Assembly (NCBI RefSeq): GCF_000512585.2
Contig: NC_089243.1
Coordinates: 1,364,001-1,428,000 of the forward strand
Direction: 5' to 3'
Length of the DNA stretch: 64,000 nucleotides
DNA from: Kwoniella bestiolae CBS 10118
Taxonomy: Eukaryota; Basidiomycota; Tremellomycetes; Tremellales; Cryptococcaceae
In this document: in pieces, positions 35,333 through 45,531 of the stretch
How the letters are laid out: each line of letters opens with the position of its first letter
Position numbering within the stretch: position 1 is the first letter of the stretch
Translations under genes and position numbers: made by a program
Notes under the pieces: generated by a model
Told to the model about the DNA's origin: nothing
Seen by the model: only the letters and a program-made list of their open reading frames with translations
The model's database searches: none

Positions 35333-35763
35333 TATAATGACATGCATGAAATGTATGGAATCGGACAAATGGATCATCGTATCTACAGAAGTTATTGCGA
35401 TGAAATGGGAAGTGGAAGGAGAGCCGTACTTGACGAGATGAAAATATGGGAAGGTTTTTGGTTTGAATCACGAGTCATAAGTGGATTGGACGAAATACTG
35501 AAATTGGAAAGATGATGATATCAGAGTAAAGGCGAGACTAAGAAAAAGATGAAGCCAGTGGTTGTAGCTTCGAGAGCAGTACGAGCGCGAGATTGAAGAG
35601 ATGATGGCGATCCGAGGGCGATCTCGAGATACCGGCGTATGGTGTGCGGTGTTGGACGGAGAGATGATCCGATCTATTGAGAAAGATTTGTAAGCTCTTT
35701 GCCATCCATTCAACCTATCAACGACTGATGGAGCTTACCTTTCAGCTGATTTCTTATACTGGC
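35333..35763. other. Convergent intergenic region
   Basis: About 430 bases between the 3' ends of the cofactor B gene and the Lys/acid-rich gene, presumably two 3' untranslated regions. No gene seen. Confidence 0.4.
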
Positions 35764-36828
35764 CTAATCGGAATCAGAGAAGTATTCATCTCCAGATTGA
35801 CTATCCTTCCCTCCAACCTGAACTACCACTTCCTTTTTACCCTTCCTTTTGGGTTTGGGTTTGGGTTTGTCTTCGGGTTCGGGTTCGTCCTCATGCTCCG
35901 TTAATTGCTCCTCTTCTCCCTCTTTGTCTTCCTCAACCATCTCATCTTTCGCTTTCTGAGCGTTCTTCTTTTGCGAAGAAGAAGCAGGAGGGTTCCTTCT
36001 CTTCTTGGGCACTTGCGATTCCTCTTCATTATCCAATTCGAAATCTTCTTCGCCTTCGTCCTCTTGCTCTGGCTCTTCATGATCGGATGGCATGGGTGAC
36101 GAGAGAATGACAACTTGCTCGGTTCCGTCCTCACCTTCCCCTTGTTCTTTCGCATCGTCCTCTTTGAGGGTGGACATGGAAATGTCATTTTCATTTTCGT
36201 TCACTTCGACTTCGATGGAAATTCCTGAAGAGAGTTGTCCAGTCTTGAGGAAGGGAACGATGGTCTATCAACATGGAAGGAAGGTATCAGTGTGCTGCAC
36301 GTCGTAATAGATTGAAGACAATGATGGAGGAGGAGAGAAAGGAAGGAAGGCAAGATACACTACACTAACCTTCTGACAAAACTCCCTCAACTCATTCCCG
36401 TTCATCTTCCCATACCCTCCCCCCTCTTTCCCATTCTTCTTTCGATTCCCTTTACCCTTCGATGTAGACGAGGACACAGATGACGAGAAAGAAGGAATCT
36501 TGATTTTCTTGGCGAGATCAAAATAATCAAAATTCTTAGCATTCTCCAGGAAACCCAGGAGGAAGCATTGGATTTCCTTCTTCTTCTCATCATCGTCTTT
36601 CTTCTCGTCATTATGTTGCTCTTCCATCTCGGGGGTGATGTCTTTGTTGGTGGTGCTGGTTGATCGAGTTCGAGATCGAGTGGTTCTGGAGGAAGGATCG
36701 TTCTTCTCTTTGGCTGTTCCCTTGAGAGCTGGTTTCGGCTTGGGCTTGGGCTTGGATGACGAGGAAGAAGATGATTTCGCTTTGGACGGGGTGGTGGATT
36801 TACCGTATGTTTTGAAAGCGCGTGCCAT
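35764..36828 (-). CDS. Lysine/acid-rich nuclear-type protein of unknown function
   Basis: Two exons give about 330 residues starting MARAFKTYGKSTTPSKAKS. Low complexity dominates: a poly-Ser and KPKPKPKP tract near residues 18-35, an Arg/Ser/Thr tract, then an ordered core (EIQCFLLGFLENAKNFDYFDLAKKIKI is the best predicted helix region, about 85-110), then long Glu/Asp runs and a second KPKPKPKRKGKK tract before the end DEYFSDSD. Basic clusters suggest nuclear location, and the charge pattern suggests chromatin or nucleolar binding, both inference. I recognise no family. The splice QK-TIVPFLKTG keeps frame across an intron of about 100 bp. Confidence 0.7.
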
Positions 36829-37051
36829 ATTGGGTGGGTGTGATAATGATGGGTATGGCGGGTTTTGGATGTGGGTGTAGGTGTGGGTGTGAGGGGTGTT
36901 TTGATTCGAAAGAGGAGATGAAGAAAGAAAAGAGAAAGAAAGAAAGAAGAAGGGTCAATTCGATCAAGGAGGGGTTTATATACCTTTTCCCATCATAGTG
37001 GGGAAGGAAAAAGCTGAGTGGACTGACTGATGATGATATGGGGTCTGTGCG

Positions 37052-37087
<36 letters not shown>

Positions 37088-37343
37088 TTTACTTGACAAG
37101 AGTGTGGGGTGGGGGTCCTTTGGATTCGATGATATGATATTATATCGTCACATCAAATTAGGATGAGTCAACTACTCGCTATCACATGGTTCATCGCCTC
37201 TCTCCATCATTATCATTATTGTTTTCGATTCTCTTGTAATCCTCTTCCGTACAAAACCAATTCATATCATCGCTTCCTCCTCTTTACTATCCTTGATTAT
37301 TCCCAATAAATCACTACAAACAAACACAACACACACACACACG
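36829..37343. promoter_or_regulatory. Divergent intergenic region with CAT microsatellite
   Basis: About 515 bases between the start codons of the Lys/acid-rich gene and the SANT gene. It contains a (CAT)12 run and an AC run (about 37326-37342) directly before the ATG at 37344. Confidence 0.5.
37052..37087. repeat. (CAT)12 microsatellite
   Basis: Twelve perfect CAT units in a shared upstream region. Such runs are prone to length change and could alter promoter spacing. Confidence 0.95.
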
Positions 37344-38207
37344 ATGCCTAAAACCGAAAAACCCAATCACGCCGAATTCAAACCATACTTCAAACCACCA
37401 CTCAAACTCAAACAATCCAAATTGGATTTTGCACCTGCCAGAGACGGTCTTACCGAGGTCCCCAAGAAAAGTAAGAAGAACGAGTACGACAAGACCTTAC
37501 TCGTAATTTTATTCCTCAAGGTAAATTCTCTCTCTCTCTCTTGTGTACTGTACCATTGATGAATTGAGCTGACGTGTGATTTTATACGATGGTAGACAGC
37601 AAAAGATATTGAGTGGGATGAACTATCCAAAGATATGGGCAAGACTCCTACCCGTAAGTTGTTTCTTTCTCTTGGCTATGAAGTACATCAGTATCGCTGA
37701 ACTGAGATGTATAACTGGTATCACGGCAGAATGTAAAGACACCTGGCGAAAAGTCATTCACCCTTCCCTCCTATCCAACAAACCATGGAGCGGTGGCGGA
37801 AGAAATTGGACGGGGGAGATGAAGATTGCCACTTTGATGATGGTCTTGAACGTAGGTCACATCCCACTCTCACACGTTATGGTACGATGTGATGAGATCG
37901 ACTCAGAGAAGATGTTGCTGCATGGTCAATCCAAAACGTAATTCCGAGCTGACGTGATATCGATATATCCGATGATAGTCTTGTAATCCCGATTGGGAAG
38001 TTATAGCCACTTCTTTTCCTGGAAAGACTAAATCTCGTGAGTTCGTGGATCCCAACTTTGCTTTCAGATCAGCTGAGAGTTCATCCCATATCTCGAAAGA
38101 GGGGGAATGAGAGAAGCTGATCAATGAGCACGATCCGAACAGAGCTCTACGATGTGTGGCGCAAAGTGATTTTTCCGAGACTCAAAAGGGGAGATACGGT
38201 CGAGTAA
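37344..38207 (+). CDS. SANT/Myb-like protein with two repeats
   Basis: Spliced exons give about 160 residues. The N-terminus is basic (MPKTEKPNHAEFKPYFK). Two repeats of about 45 residues follow. Repeat 1 contains DIEWDELSKDMGKTPTQCKD and TWRKVIHP; repeat 2 contains CNPDWEVIATSFPG, KTKSQLYDV and WRKVIFPRL. The matching W..(V/L)......K...Q..D.WRKVI.P pattern in both is that of SANT/Myb helix-turn-helix units. Such proteins bind DNA or histone tails. Four introns were traced, each keeping frame. Many Myb proteins have three tryptophans per repeat; here the first tryptophan is absent. Targets are unknown. The gene is too spliced for any long open frame. Confidence 0.72.
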
Positions 38208-38548
38208 AACAGTCACCCCAATGCAAATGACGAGGTATCCTACCATAGAGATTAGTATTCAGAGTAGGTCCGAGACAGAAAGTTCTTGACTCCTTCCCTA
38301 TAGACACTGCATATACCGTAGAATAATATGCCTTCTCGATGCCACATTCCACAATACAGAGATACATCAAGATCCAATACATCACGTCAACCGAACAAAT
38401 GTATCTCTGATATGGTATACACACGATCAGAATGAAAATATGGCTAACAAGTGCAGCAAGAGTGGTGAGGTAGCACAATAAGATATACAATCAGATCCTC
38501 TTCTCTTCTTATCTCTCTATCATTGTGAAGAGCCACGTCCATATACAC
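38208..38548. other. Convergent intergenic region
   Basis: About 340 bases between the 3' ends of the SANT gene and the membrane-associated gene. A hydrophobic minus-strand frame here lacks an ATG and is not accepted. Confidence 0.4.
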
Positions 38549-41263
38549 TCAAATCAAACCATCCACCTCAGCTTCATCTTCTTCCTCCTGTCTTCTTGCT
38601 TTTCTACCCCCACCACCCATCGTAGACGACTCCTCTTCATCGATCTGTAAACTCTTAGCACCCTTCTCCTCCAGCTTCTTCATCTGCTTGTTTATCCCCG
38701 AACCTCTTCCTCCCCTTTTCTTCTTATGACCACATGTAGGAACATTCTCGGGTTGAGCAACATCCTGAGGGAGGTGCGAGTCCAAGTCAGAAAGAGTGGA
38801 ATCTTCTCTTTGTTTCCCCTTTGGATCGATTGTCGCATGGGAAGCACCAAGGTGAGAAGCAGTAGATTCGTCAAAATCTTCGAACTCGCTTTTCTCGTAT
38901 TTACAATCCAGTTCTTCAAGCTCTGCGACATCCTCCCTTTCAGCCTCGACATCATCCGCCTCTTCCTCTTCCTCCCCATCTTCCTTTTGCTCATCGTTTG
39001 ATACCTCCGCCGAAGCCTCAACATCAAATCCCGCGATCCCTCCACTCCCACTCTCAAAGATCCGTACCGAGCCCTCATCTTCCTCACGCAAAACAACCCG
39101 GTCAACCTCAACTTCCGAACACACACTCATACCCCTTTCTGGAATGATCGGTTGAGGCGTCTGCTACAAACATACATAATTAGAGCAAGGTCCAAGTGCA
39201 TGAGATCCGAAGTCCATGCCATAGAAGACTCACAGATTTGTCTCTGTTTTTACCGCCCCCGTTGTTGGAGCGACTTTTGTTCTTGCCACGAACCTTGCGT
39301 CGTTTCTTGGGCAATTCGGAGTGTGATGGTTGGGGCTCCTTGTCCAAGTATTTGTTGTGCGGTTTCCAACGATTGTTGGAGGAGACGTGTGAGTGTGATG
39401 GTTGGGGCTCCTACAAAGATTGAGGTCAGGGTCAGATAGCCAGGTCTCTGGTGCGTGATAAACTCACAGTCTCCTCGATGACATCGTCATGGTCACCGTC
39501 CAGGGTAGGTGTGGACCCAGTAGATTTGTTGAAGAGGGTCGTATCGGGTGTAGGGGAAGGGTCAGGTTTGCGAAGGTTGAGGCCCTACATCAACGTCTGG
39601 TGTTAGTCTTCCCAACGCTTCGACACAAGGAACACCATCAGAAAAAGACTTACATTATCTTTCCTTGGCATCTCAACCACTTCAACCGTCTCATCCTTGG
39701 TGTCTTGTTGATCGTATTCCAATGCGCTTGGGCGAGGCGGCGAATGAATGGCAGTAACAGATGAAGAAGTCTCATCATGATCGTCCAAGTTCAAATGCCC
39801 CTCAACCGCAGGTGAGGTGTCTACCAGATATGGGGCAAAGAAGTCTGCGGAGGCTCCCTCCGCTCCTGGGCTATCATGACCATGAGGTCCTTCCGATCCA
39901 GCGACCGCCGCAGGAATAGCCAAAGCGAGATCTGGAACGTCCATACCTAGATCTCGTTCCTGCCATCATCATTAGCATTCTCGGTGCATCGGTCGAAGTG
40001 AACTAGGGAAACATACTTACTTTTCCACTTAGAGGTTTGAAAGACTTCCGATCGGAAAAAACATCCGTCGTGGGGGATAAGGAAGGCATCGAGGTCATTC
40101 GTTTGAGTGGAGTAGGGGTGAAAGGCTAAGTACCGGGAGTTAGCTAGTGGGTCGCACTTGAATTCGACAGTCTTTTGCCAACTGACAGTGATTGGTATCC
40201 CTGAGTTTCGTTGAATGATGGGGGTGTCCACATCAATGGATTCCGAAATGCCTTCTCCAGACTTGCCATTTGCCTTTTGCTCAGTACTTGGAGGTGTAGT
40301 CTCGCCAAATGTTATCAAATCATCTTTCGCCTTCGATTCGGGTATCTCAGAACGACCGGTGTCACCATGATTGTGAGTTTGATCGGAGCGTTTCCCAAAG
40401 AGTCGGAAGATCGATTTGATAATGCGGATGAGTGTCCTAGTGATGATGAAGCCCAACCCTCGAATCATCAGTCGAGCCAACGCCCTATACCAGACAAACC
40501 ATCGTCAACAAGATCGAAAAGTTCGTTATAGATATCAAAGAGGGGGAACCTACATTGTAGCGATAGCAAGCCAATATCCAAGCACCACATTCAAAACTAC
40601 ATCCCTATCAACCTTCATGTCCCTCAACTCCCCTCCTATCGTCTGGTGTAAGACCTCAAGATGATCATGGAAAGTATCAACCGGATGACTAGCGTAACTC
40701 TCGACAATCTCACTCATCATTTCGCGAGCAGCCGCTCTAGCGTTATGAGAGAACAAAGATTGGAGAATGTTACTGCTAGAGGAGAACTCGATCCCTTCGC
40801 TTTTGAAGGGAGAGTTCGGATCCTCTTTGTCGTCGTCGGTGTCGTTTGATTCCATCGGACCAGTGTTGGGGGTAGGAGTCGGGGTGGCGATGATCTGGGT
40901 CGAAGTAGGTTGAATAGCCAGTGTGAGAGTTGGATGGACTGCCAGGTACTCCACACCCATATCCCCGGGAAGCTCAACGACGAATTGGAGCTGGTTCAGG
41001 GGTTGGGGGAAGTGTATCATACTTGACATGGGGACATTTACGAAATGTTGAGCAGGGGAGGAGGGATAGACGAAGTGCTGATCATGGTAAGCAAGGAAAT
41101 TGGTCGAAGTAAACGAAGAGACAGGATCGATGACGTGGTGATAGATATCTGAAAGGGCAGGTAAAGTGTTGTAACAGTCTACAAGACCATCAGGGCATTG
41201 TTGACGATATATCAATTTCAGGAAGAACCCCGATAAGAAGGGGAGGATTGTTGATGCCAACAT
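38549..41263 (-). CDS. Large membrane-associated protein of unknown function
   Basis: The chain starts MLASTILPFLSGFFLKLIYR (a hydrophobic segment usable as signal or anchor) and is about 780 residues when exons are joined. A lumenal-type region and an Asp-rich linker follow, then a clear membrane segment (VVLNVVLGYWLAIATM, continued after an intron by ALARLMIRGLGF) bounded by basic residues. The remainder is long, hydrophilic and low complexity: Pro/Ser/Thr, QPSHS repeats, Glu/Asp runs, and a basic end region KKKRGGRGSG. Joins at about 40549, 40011 and 39958 keep frame, so I treat this as one gene, though splitting into two near 39947 cannot be excluded. No family recognised. Low-complexity tail suggests a cytosolic disordered domain. 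Confidence 0.6.
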
Positions 41264-42081
41264 CGTAAGTTGTTGGTGGCGGTGGCGAAGGCTATAAGGT
41301 AATAGCAAGTTATGGAAGAGAAAAGAAAGAAGAAGAGGACAAGTAGGAGGGTATTTATATGTATGGAAGAGTGTGCGGACGAGAAGAACGACAAGGTTGG
41401 GAAAGGAATCTAAGACATTTACTGGACTACTGTAAAGTACAGTATGTATGTATACATGGCTTCGTAGATAACCCAAAATACCAAATGAAAAAAGGTACCA
41501 TCAGAAACATCACAACCAAGCGTAACTACACTAACCTTATTTATCCTTAAAAGAGGTGCAAAGGAGAAGGGGGGAGGGGGAAAATTACGTTTCATCAGAG
41601 ATTCAAGTATCACTCAGATTATCTTTCTTATTGTTCGTCACCGTCTCTTTTACTTTCTCATGTATAGTACTGCAATGTATGTGGCATGTCATCTCTGCAT
41701 GCGAACTTCAGAAAAGAGGATGCAAAGCTAAGAGGTTGAAAGCGGGAAGTCATACAGACTCCCCTCAAACTCCGTATTGCTGTGCAAAGTAAAGTGTAAT
41801 GTTTTAGGTATAACGTTCGTTGCGCCCTCGTCGTTAGCCCGTGTACAGGAGGAAGGTCACAGTAGAGTCGGTCCAATCCTTGGAGTAATCCCTCTGCTCG
41901 GCTCCCCTCCCGCGAAGTTTGAATTTACTGTAGCTCAAAGGATGGTCAGAGGATCTGTGAGGGTCGCAAGAATACTCGACACACAACACCAAAGGAGGGT
42001 GGTCGGTCATAACCTACTCTACCTCGACATGGATGACATGACATCATGCATGTTACCTTCATAACAATGCAATGACACAAA
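41264..42081. other. Intergenic, no gene seen
   Basis: About 820 bases between two minus-strand genes. It should hold the promoter of the membrane-associated gene and the ARP8 3' end. Short frames on both strands carry no motif. Confidence 0.4.
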
Positions 42082-45000
42082 CTAATAAAACAAATACCTA
42101 TCCCTCAACGCCCTCGTACCTACAGCTTCCCATTCATCCCTTCTTATCCACATATCACTCAGACTCTCAAGATTACACATCACAGAAGCTCCCTTCCAGC
42201 TCACATACCTCGGATTTAAGTTTCGAGGAGGAGGCACGATAGATACCTCTGATATTGGGAATCCCTTTTGACGGAGGAGGGGTGGTAGTCTACCATTAAT
42301 TTCCAATCAGCATGTTTACTTCAATTATGTGGCTCATCATCACCAGCTTATCAATGAGTCTTTAACGTGTCACGGTCATGGACCTTAAGAGACACGGGAG
42401 GATGAGGGCGGCACAGCGGCACTCACCGATCAGCAATAAAGCTTCCCAATCCCTTCAACGCCGAACTCCCCCCAATTAACAATATACTATTCGCAGCAGT
42501 CTTGACCTTGTTTTCTGTCCCAGCCATCGAGATAGATGCAGCAATAGCAGCATCCAAAGGTGATTTGGAAGCTTCCGAAATGATTTGTAAAGGCGATAAT
42601 TCAGGTACAGCGGGTTTGGTAGGGACGGGCTGTTCAGTCGTGGTGGAGGGTGCAGGTGTAGCTCGTTCTGGCACGGGTGTGGAGGTGGTAGAAGTTTGTG
42701 AATGACCTAGGGCAGGGGCAGGTGTAGATTCCTTTATGGGCTTGACTTCAGGCGTAGCATTACCATCTCCGTTGTTATTTGGCTTTTCTCCACCTTCGCC
42801 GTTGACTGGTGTAGGTTCTTCCGCTTGCACAGAGACTTCAGGAGCAGGTGGTGGTGGTAAGAGGTGAGCGGTACATGCTTTCATTGCTCCGGTCTTGTTT
42901 CACTTTTATCAGCTGCATGTTTGCGTTTCTCAGAGTCACACACAGCTGACTCACCGGTTCTTCGTAAGGTGATGTCAAATCATCCGTCACCTTTTCATCG
43001 GATGTACCACAAAATCTAAATGAGCCTTGACCTTTCTTCTCTTTAAAGTCTATTAGACGAGTGTCGAAGAAAATCTATGAAAGACGACGAATGGTGTTCA
43101 GTTAGCGCATATAGAACAGAGGTACGAATTCGCGAGCTGACCAAAGGCGCCAAGATATTCTCATCATACGTCCTGAACACGTATTTCTGCGTCAGACCTT
43201 CCGTCTTGAGTACATAGAAGTCCCAGGGTGTATTGGCAACGAGATGCTATGCAATCGGAAGAACGGGATAGTTAGCTTGCAGCTTCAGAGCGATTCCGAC
43301 GAGTAGCTAACCTCTTCCAGAGTGCATATCTTGTTCTTCAAATTGTCCATCATTATCCAATCTTGACTTCTAGCCAGATCTAACTCCTTATAAGGGAAAT
43401 TGGAACGCTGCAATATGGTGACCAATGCTGAGGTTATGTCGTCTCCTCCATAGTTGAGCTTGATCCTGTGAACATTGACGATAAGCTACCTCGCACACAG
43501 AGAATGACCGAAGATATACTAGAAGCTTACCTTGTCTCAGCATTGAGCAGACCCTCATCCACAAAGGTCACTGAAGTTGAATGAGCGCCGACATCGACCA
43601 CACAAGCGGATGACATCCCTGCGCTAAATATGGCACAGTATGCTTCCTGTCGTATCATACGCGACAATATAAGCTTATAACCTTCTGGCTTCGAGAGCGA
43701 AGAAGCTCACCTGATGCACCGCGATCTCCTTGAACGCCATGGTAGTCAAAAACAAGTTCGTCATCTCCTGCACATATACCCTGTCTCCATGATCGGGTAT
43801 GATGAACACGACAGAGTATTTCTGATGACAGTCATGCGTCAGCTTGTTGAACCGATTCTACCATTCGAACTCAATCCAGCTTACAGGATAATCCTTCGGT
43901 GTTATACCCAGCTCCGTCCTCAGTGAGTCCTGTATTATAGTGGATATATCGTCCATGAGAAGTTGAGAGGAAGTCCAATCGCGGTTATTGAAATTACGCT
44001 GTAAGATCGGATAACGGACTTTGTATCCTGCTTTTTCGGGTAGTCGTAATGCCTATTGACATCCGCCATATAAGCTTATTGGGTTCTGGGAATGAGTGAG
44101 AAGCAAGGAGAGAAAAGTGAAATTGACATACCTCTGTTCCAATGTAGTATGGCCTATTGTCCGACTCGGTCCAATCTATCCTATACGGATCATTATGTTC
44201 CGGTAAATTCTCAGGTCTGACTTTAGCATTTGTCGCTTTCACCCTCGTTCCCTCTTTCCAATCTGTTGCCAATCTCTCTTGAACAAGTCGGTGTCGTAGG
44301 TATTCCCTCAAATGTCCAATACTCGTATCGACCTGTAATTCCACTTCAGGTAAGCTCATACGTCCCCAGGTTTTTGCTGAATGTAAAGCTTACAGGATCG
44401 ACCCATTCTCCTTCACCGTTATCTTCATCACTCCCATCTTCCACCTGACCATTTCCATTCATATCCACATCTTCTCCTTCGTCGTTCTTTCTCTTCTTAT
44501 TCCGCCTTTTCTCCAACGCACGCTCAGCGATCCTTTTGGCTCTACTTCCTGGCACGGGCGGGTCCGATCCCCTATTAACGGCTTTGGCAGGTCGGGCAAT
44601 ACAGTTGGGTATTTCCTTAGGGTAGAAATCTGAAGCTCGACCTATTCGTAGATTCCGAGATCCCGGGTGAATGATCAATGTATAGTTCAGGGGATTTACC
44701 TATCCTCGTGGTCAGCTATACCACACGTCTGCAGATAGAAATAACGGAGGAAACTCACTTCAGACACTTCTACCCCTTCAGCCATTTTGCGATGTCTCTC
44801 TTCCTCTATCTCTGCCTTTTCCTGCTTCGCTCTAGCCACACTAAGCTGTCGAGCGACATCTATGTTCCGTTCTTTCTGTAGATAGTCTCCAGCAGGGATC
44901 TTGATATTGTACATCCCCGGTACAAATGCCGAAGTATATGCCATGAGTCCTTCAACTTTGGCCTGAAACAAGCAACACAAATGAGCTTGGACGTCATTGG

Positions 45001-45194
45001 ATCCTTACGGGGAGCTGTCAGCTCACCTTGGATTTCTTCGTGTAGACTCTCTTGTTAGGTGCTGGAACGGGGGTTGACGAAGGTCCAGCAACGGGAGTTT
45101 CGGTACCTTCCAATACGGAGGGTGCGGGGGTGTCGCCTTGCATTTGAGGTAAGGGTTGGACGGCTGGAGAGCCTTCTTTGGTGGGTGTTTCCAT
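42082..45194 (-). CDS. ARP8: Actin-related protein 8, INO80 chromatin-remodelling subunit
   Basis: Arp8 joins actin and Arp4 in the INO80 complex and helps bind extranucleosomal DNA in the nucleus. About nine exons give roughly 760 residues. The N-terminus (METPTKEGSPAVQPLPQ) is Pro-rich and disordered. Next come a long charged helix (DVARQLSVARAKQEKAEIE), a basic/acidic insert, and the actin fold: YSVVFIIPDHGDRVYVQEM, SACVVDVGAHSTSVTFVDEG (the phosphate-binding region), INLNYGGDDIT-like LNYGGDDITSAL, and the C-terminal ILLIGGSSALKGLGSFIADR, RNLNPRYVSWKGASV and MWIRRDEWEAVG. A Pro/Thr/Ser-rich insert of about 90 residues interrupts the actin fold before ILLIGG. Shares a 337-bp divergent promoter with NOP2. 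Confidence 0.92.
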
Positions 45195-45531
45195 CTTGAC
45201 TGGACTGATCTTGTCTTGCGAGAGAAATAGTCAGTACAATGGCGTAAAGAAGTTGTATATATATACCTTTCTTTGAATCATCGACCAAGCTAAGCATCAA
45301 CACGCTCAATAAACCACCGTCAACTTGGTCTCGCGGAGATAACGGCCGTCTCCGCTTGCCAGATCTGCTTAAATGGGGCTTACGTTTAAATTTCGATCCG
45401 AATGTTTTAAAAAGTTTAAGCGGTTGCATGTCCACCCAGTCTGTTGTATCTCTGAAAATTGTTTACGGTCATCCAAACTATCTCTCCACTCATCATATCT
45501 CAACAAACCACTTCTATCGAGAACACATACA
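45195..45531. promoter_or_regulatory. Divergent promoter, ARP8 / NOP2
   Basis: The 337 bases serve two genes. A TATATATATA run lies at 45256-45265. An inverted repeat CGGAGA (45334-45339) and TCTCCG (45349-45354), nine bases apart, could be a binding site for a CGG-type zinc-cluster or another dimeric factor; this is inference. Confidence 0.5.

Noticed and set aside
35851..35869. Telomere-like GGGTTT repeats
   Set aside because: They code in frame for a Lys-Pro run of the minus-strand protein; only three units, inside a gene.
38182..38490. Hydrophobic minus-strand frame of 102 codons
   Set aside because: It lacks an ATG, overlaps the end of the SANT gene and lies in a convergent 3' region.
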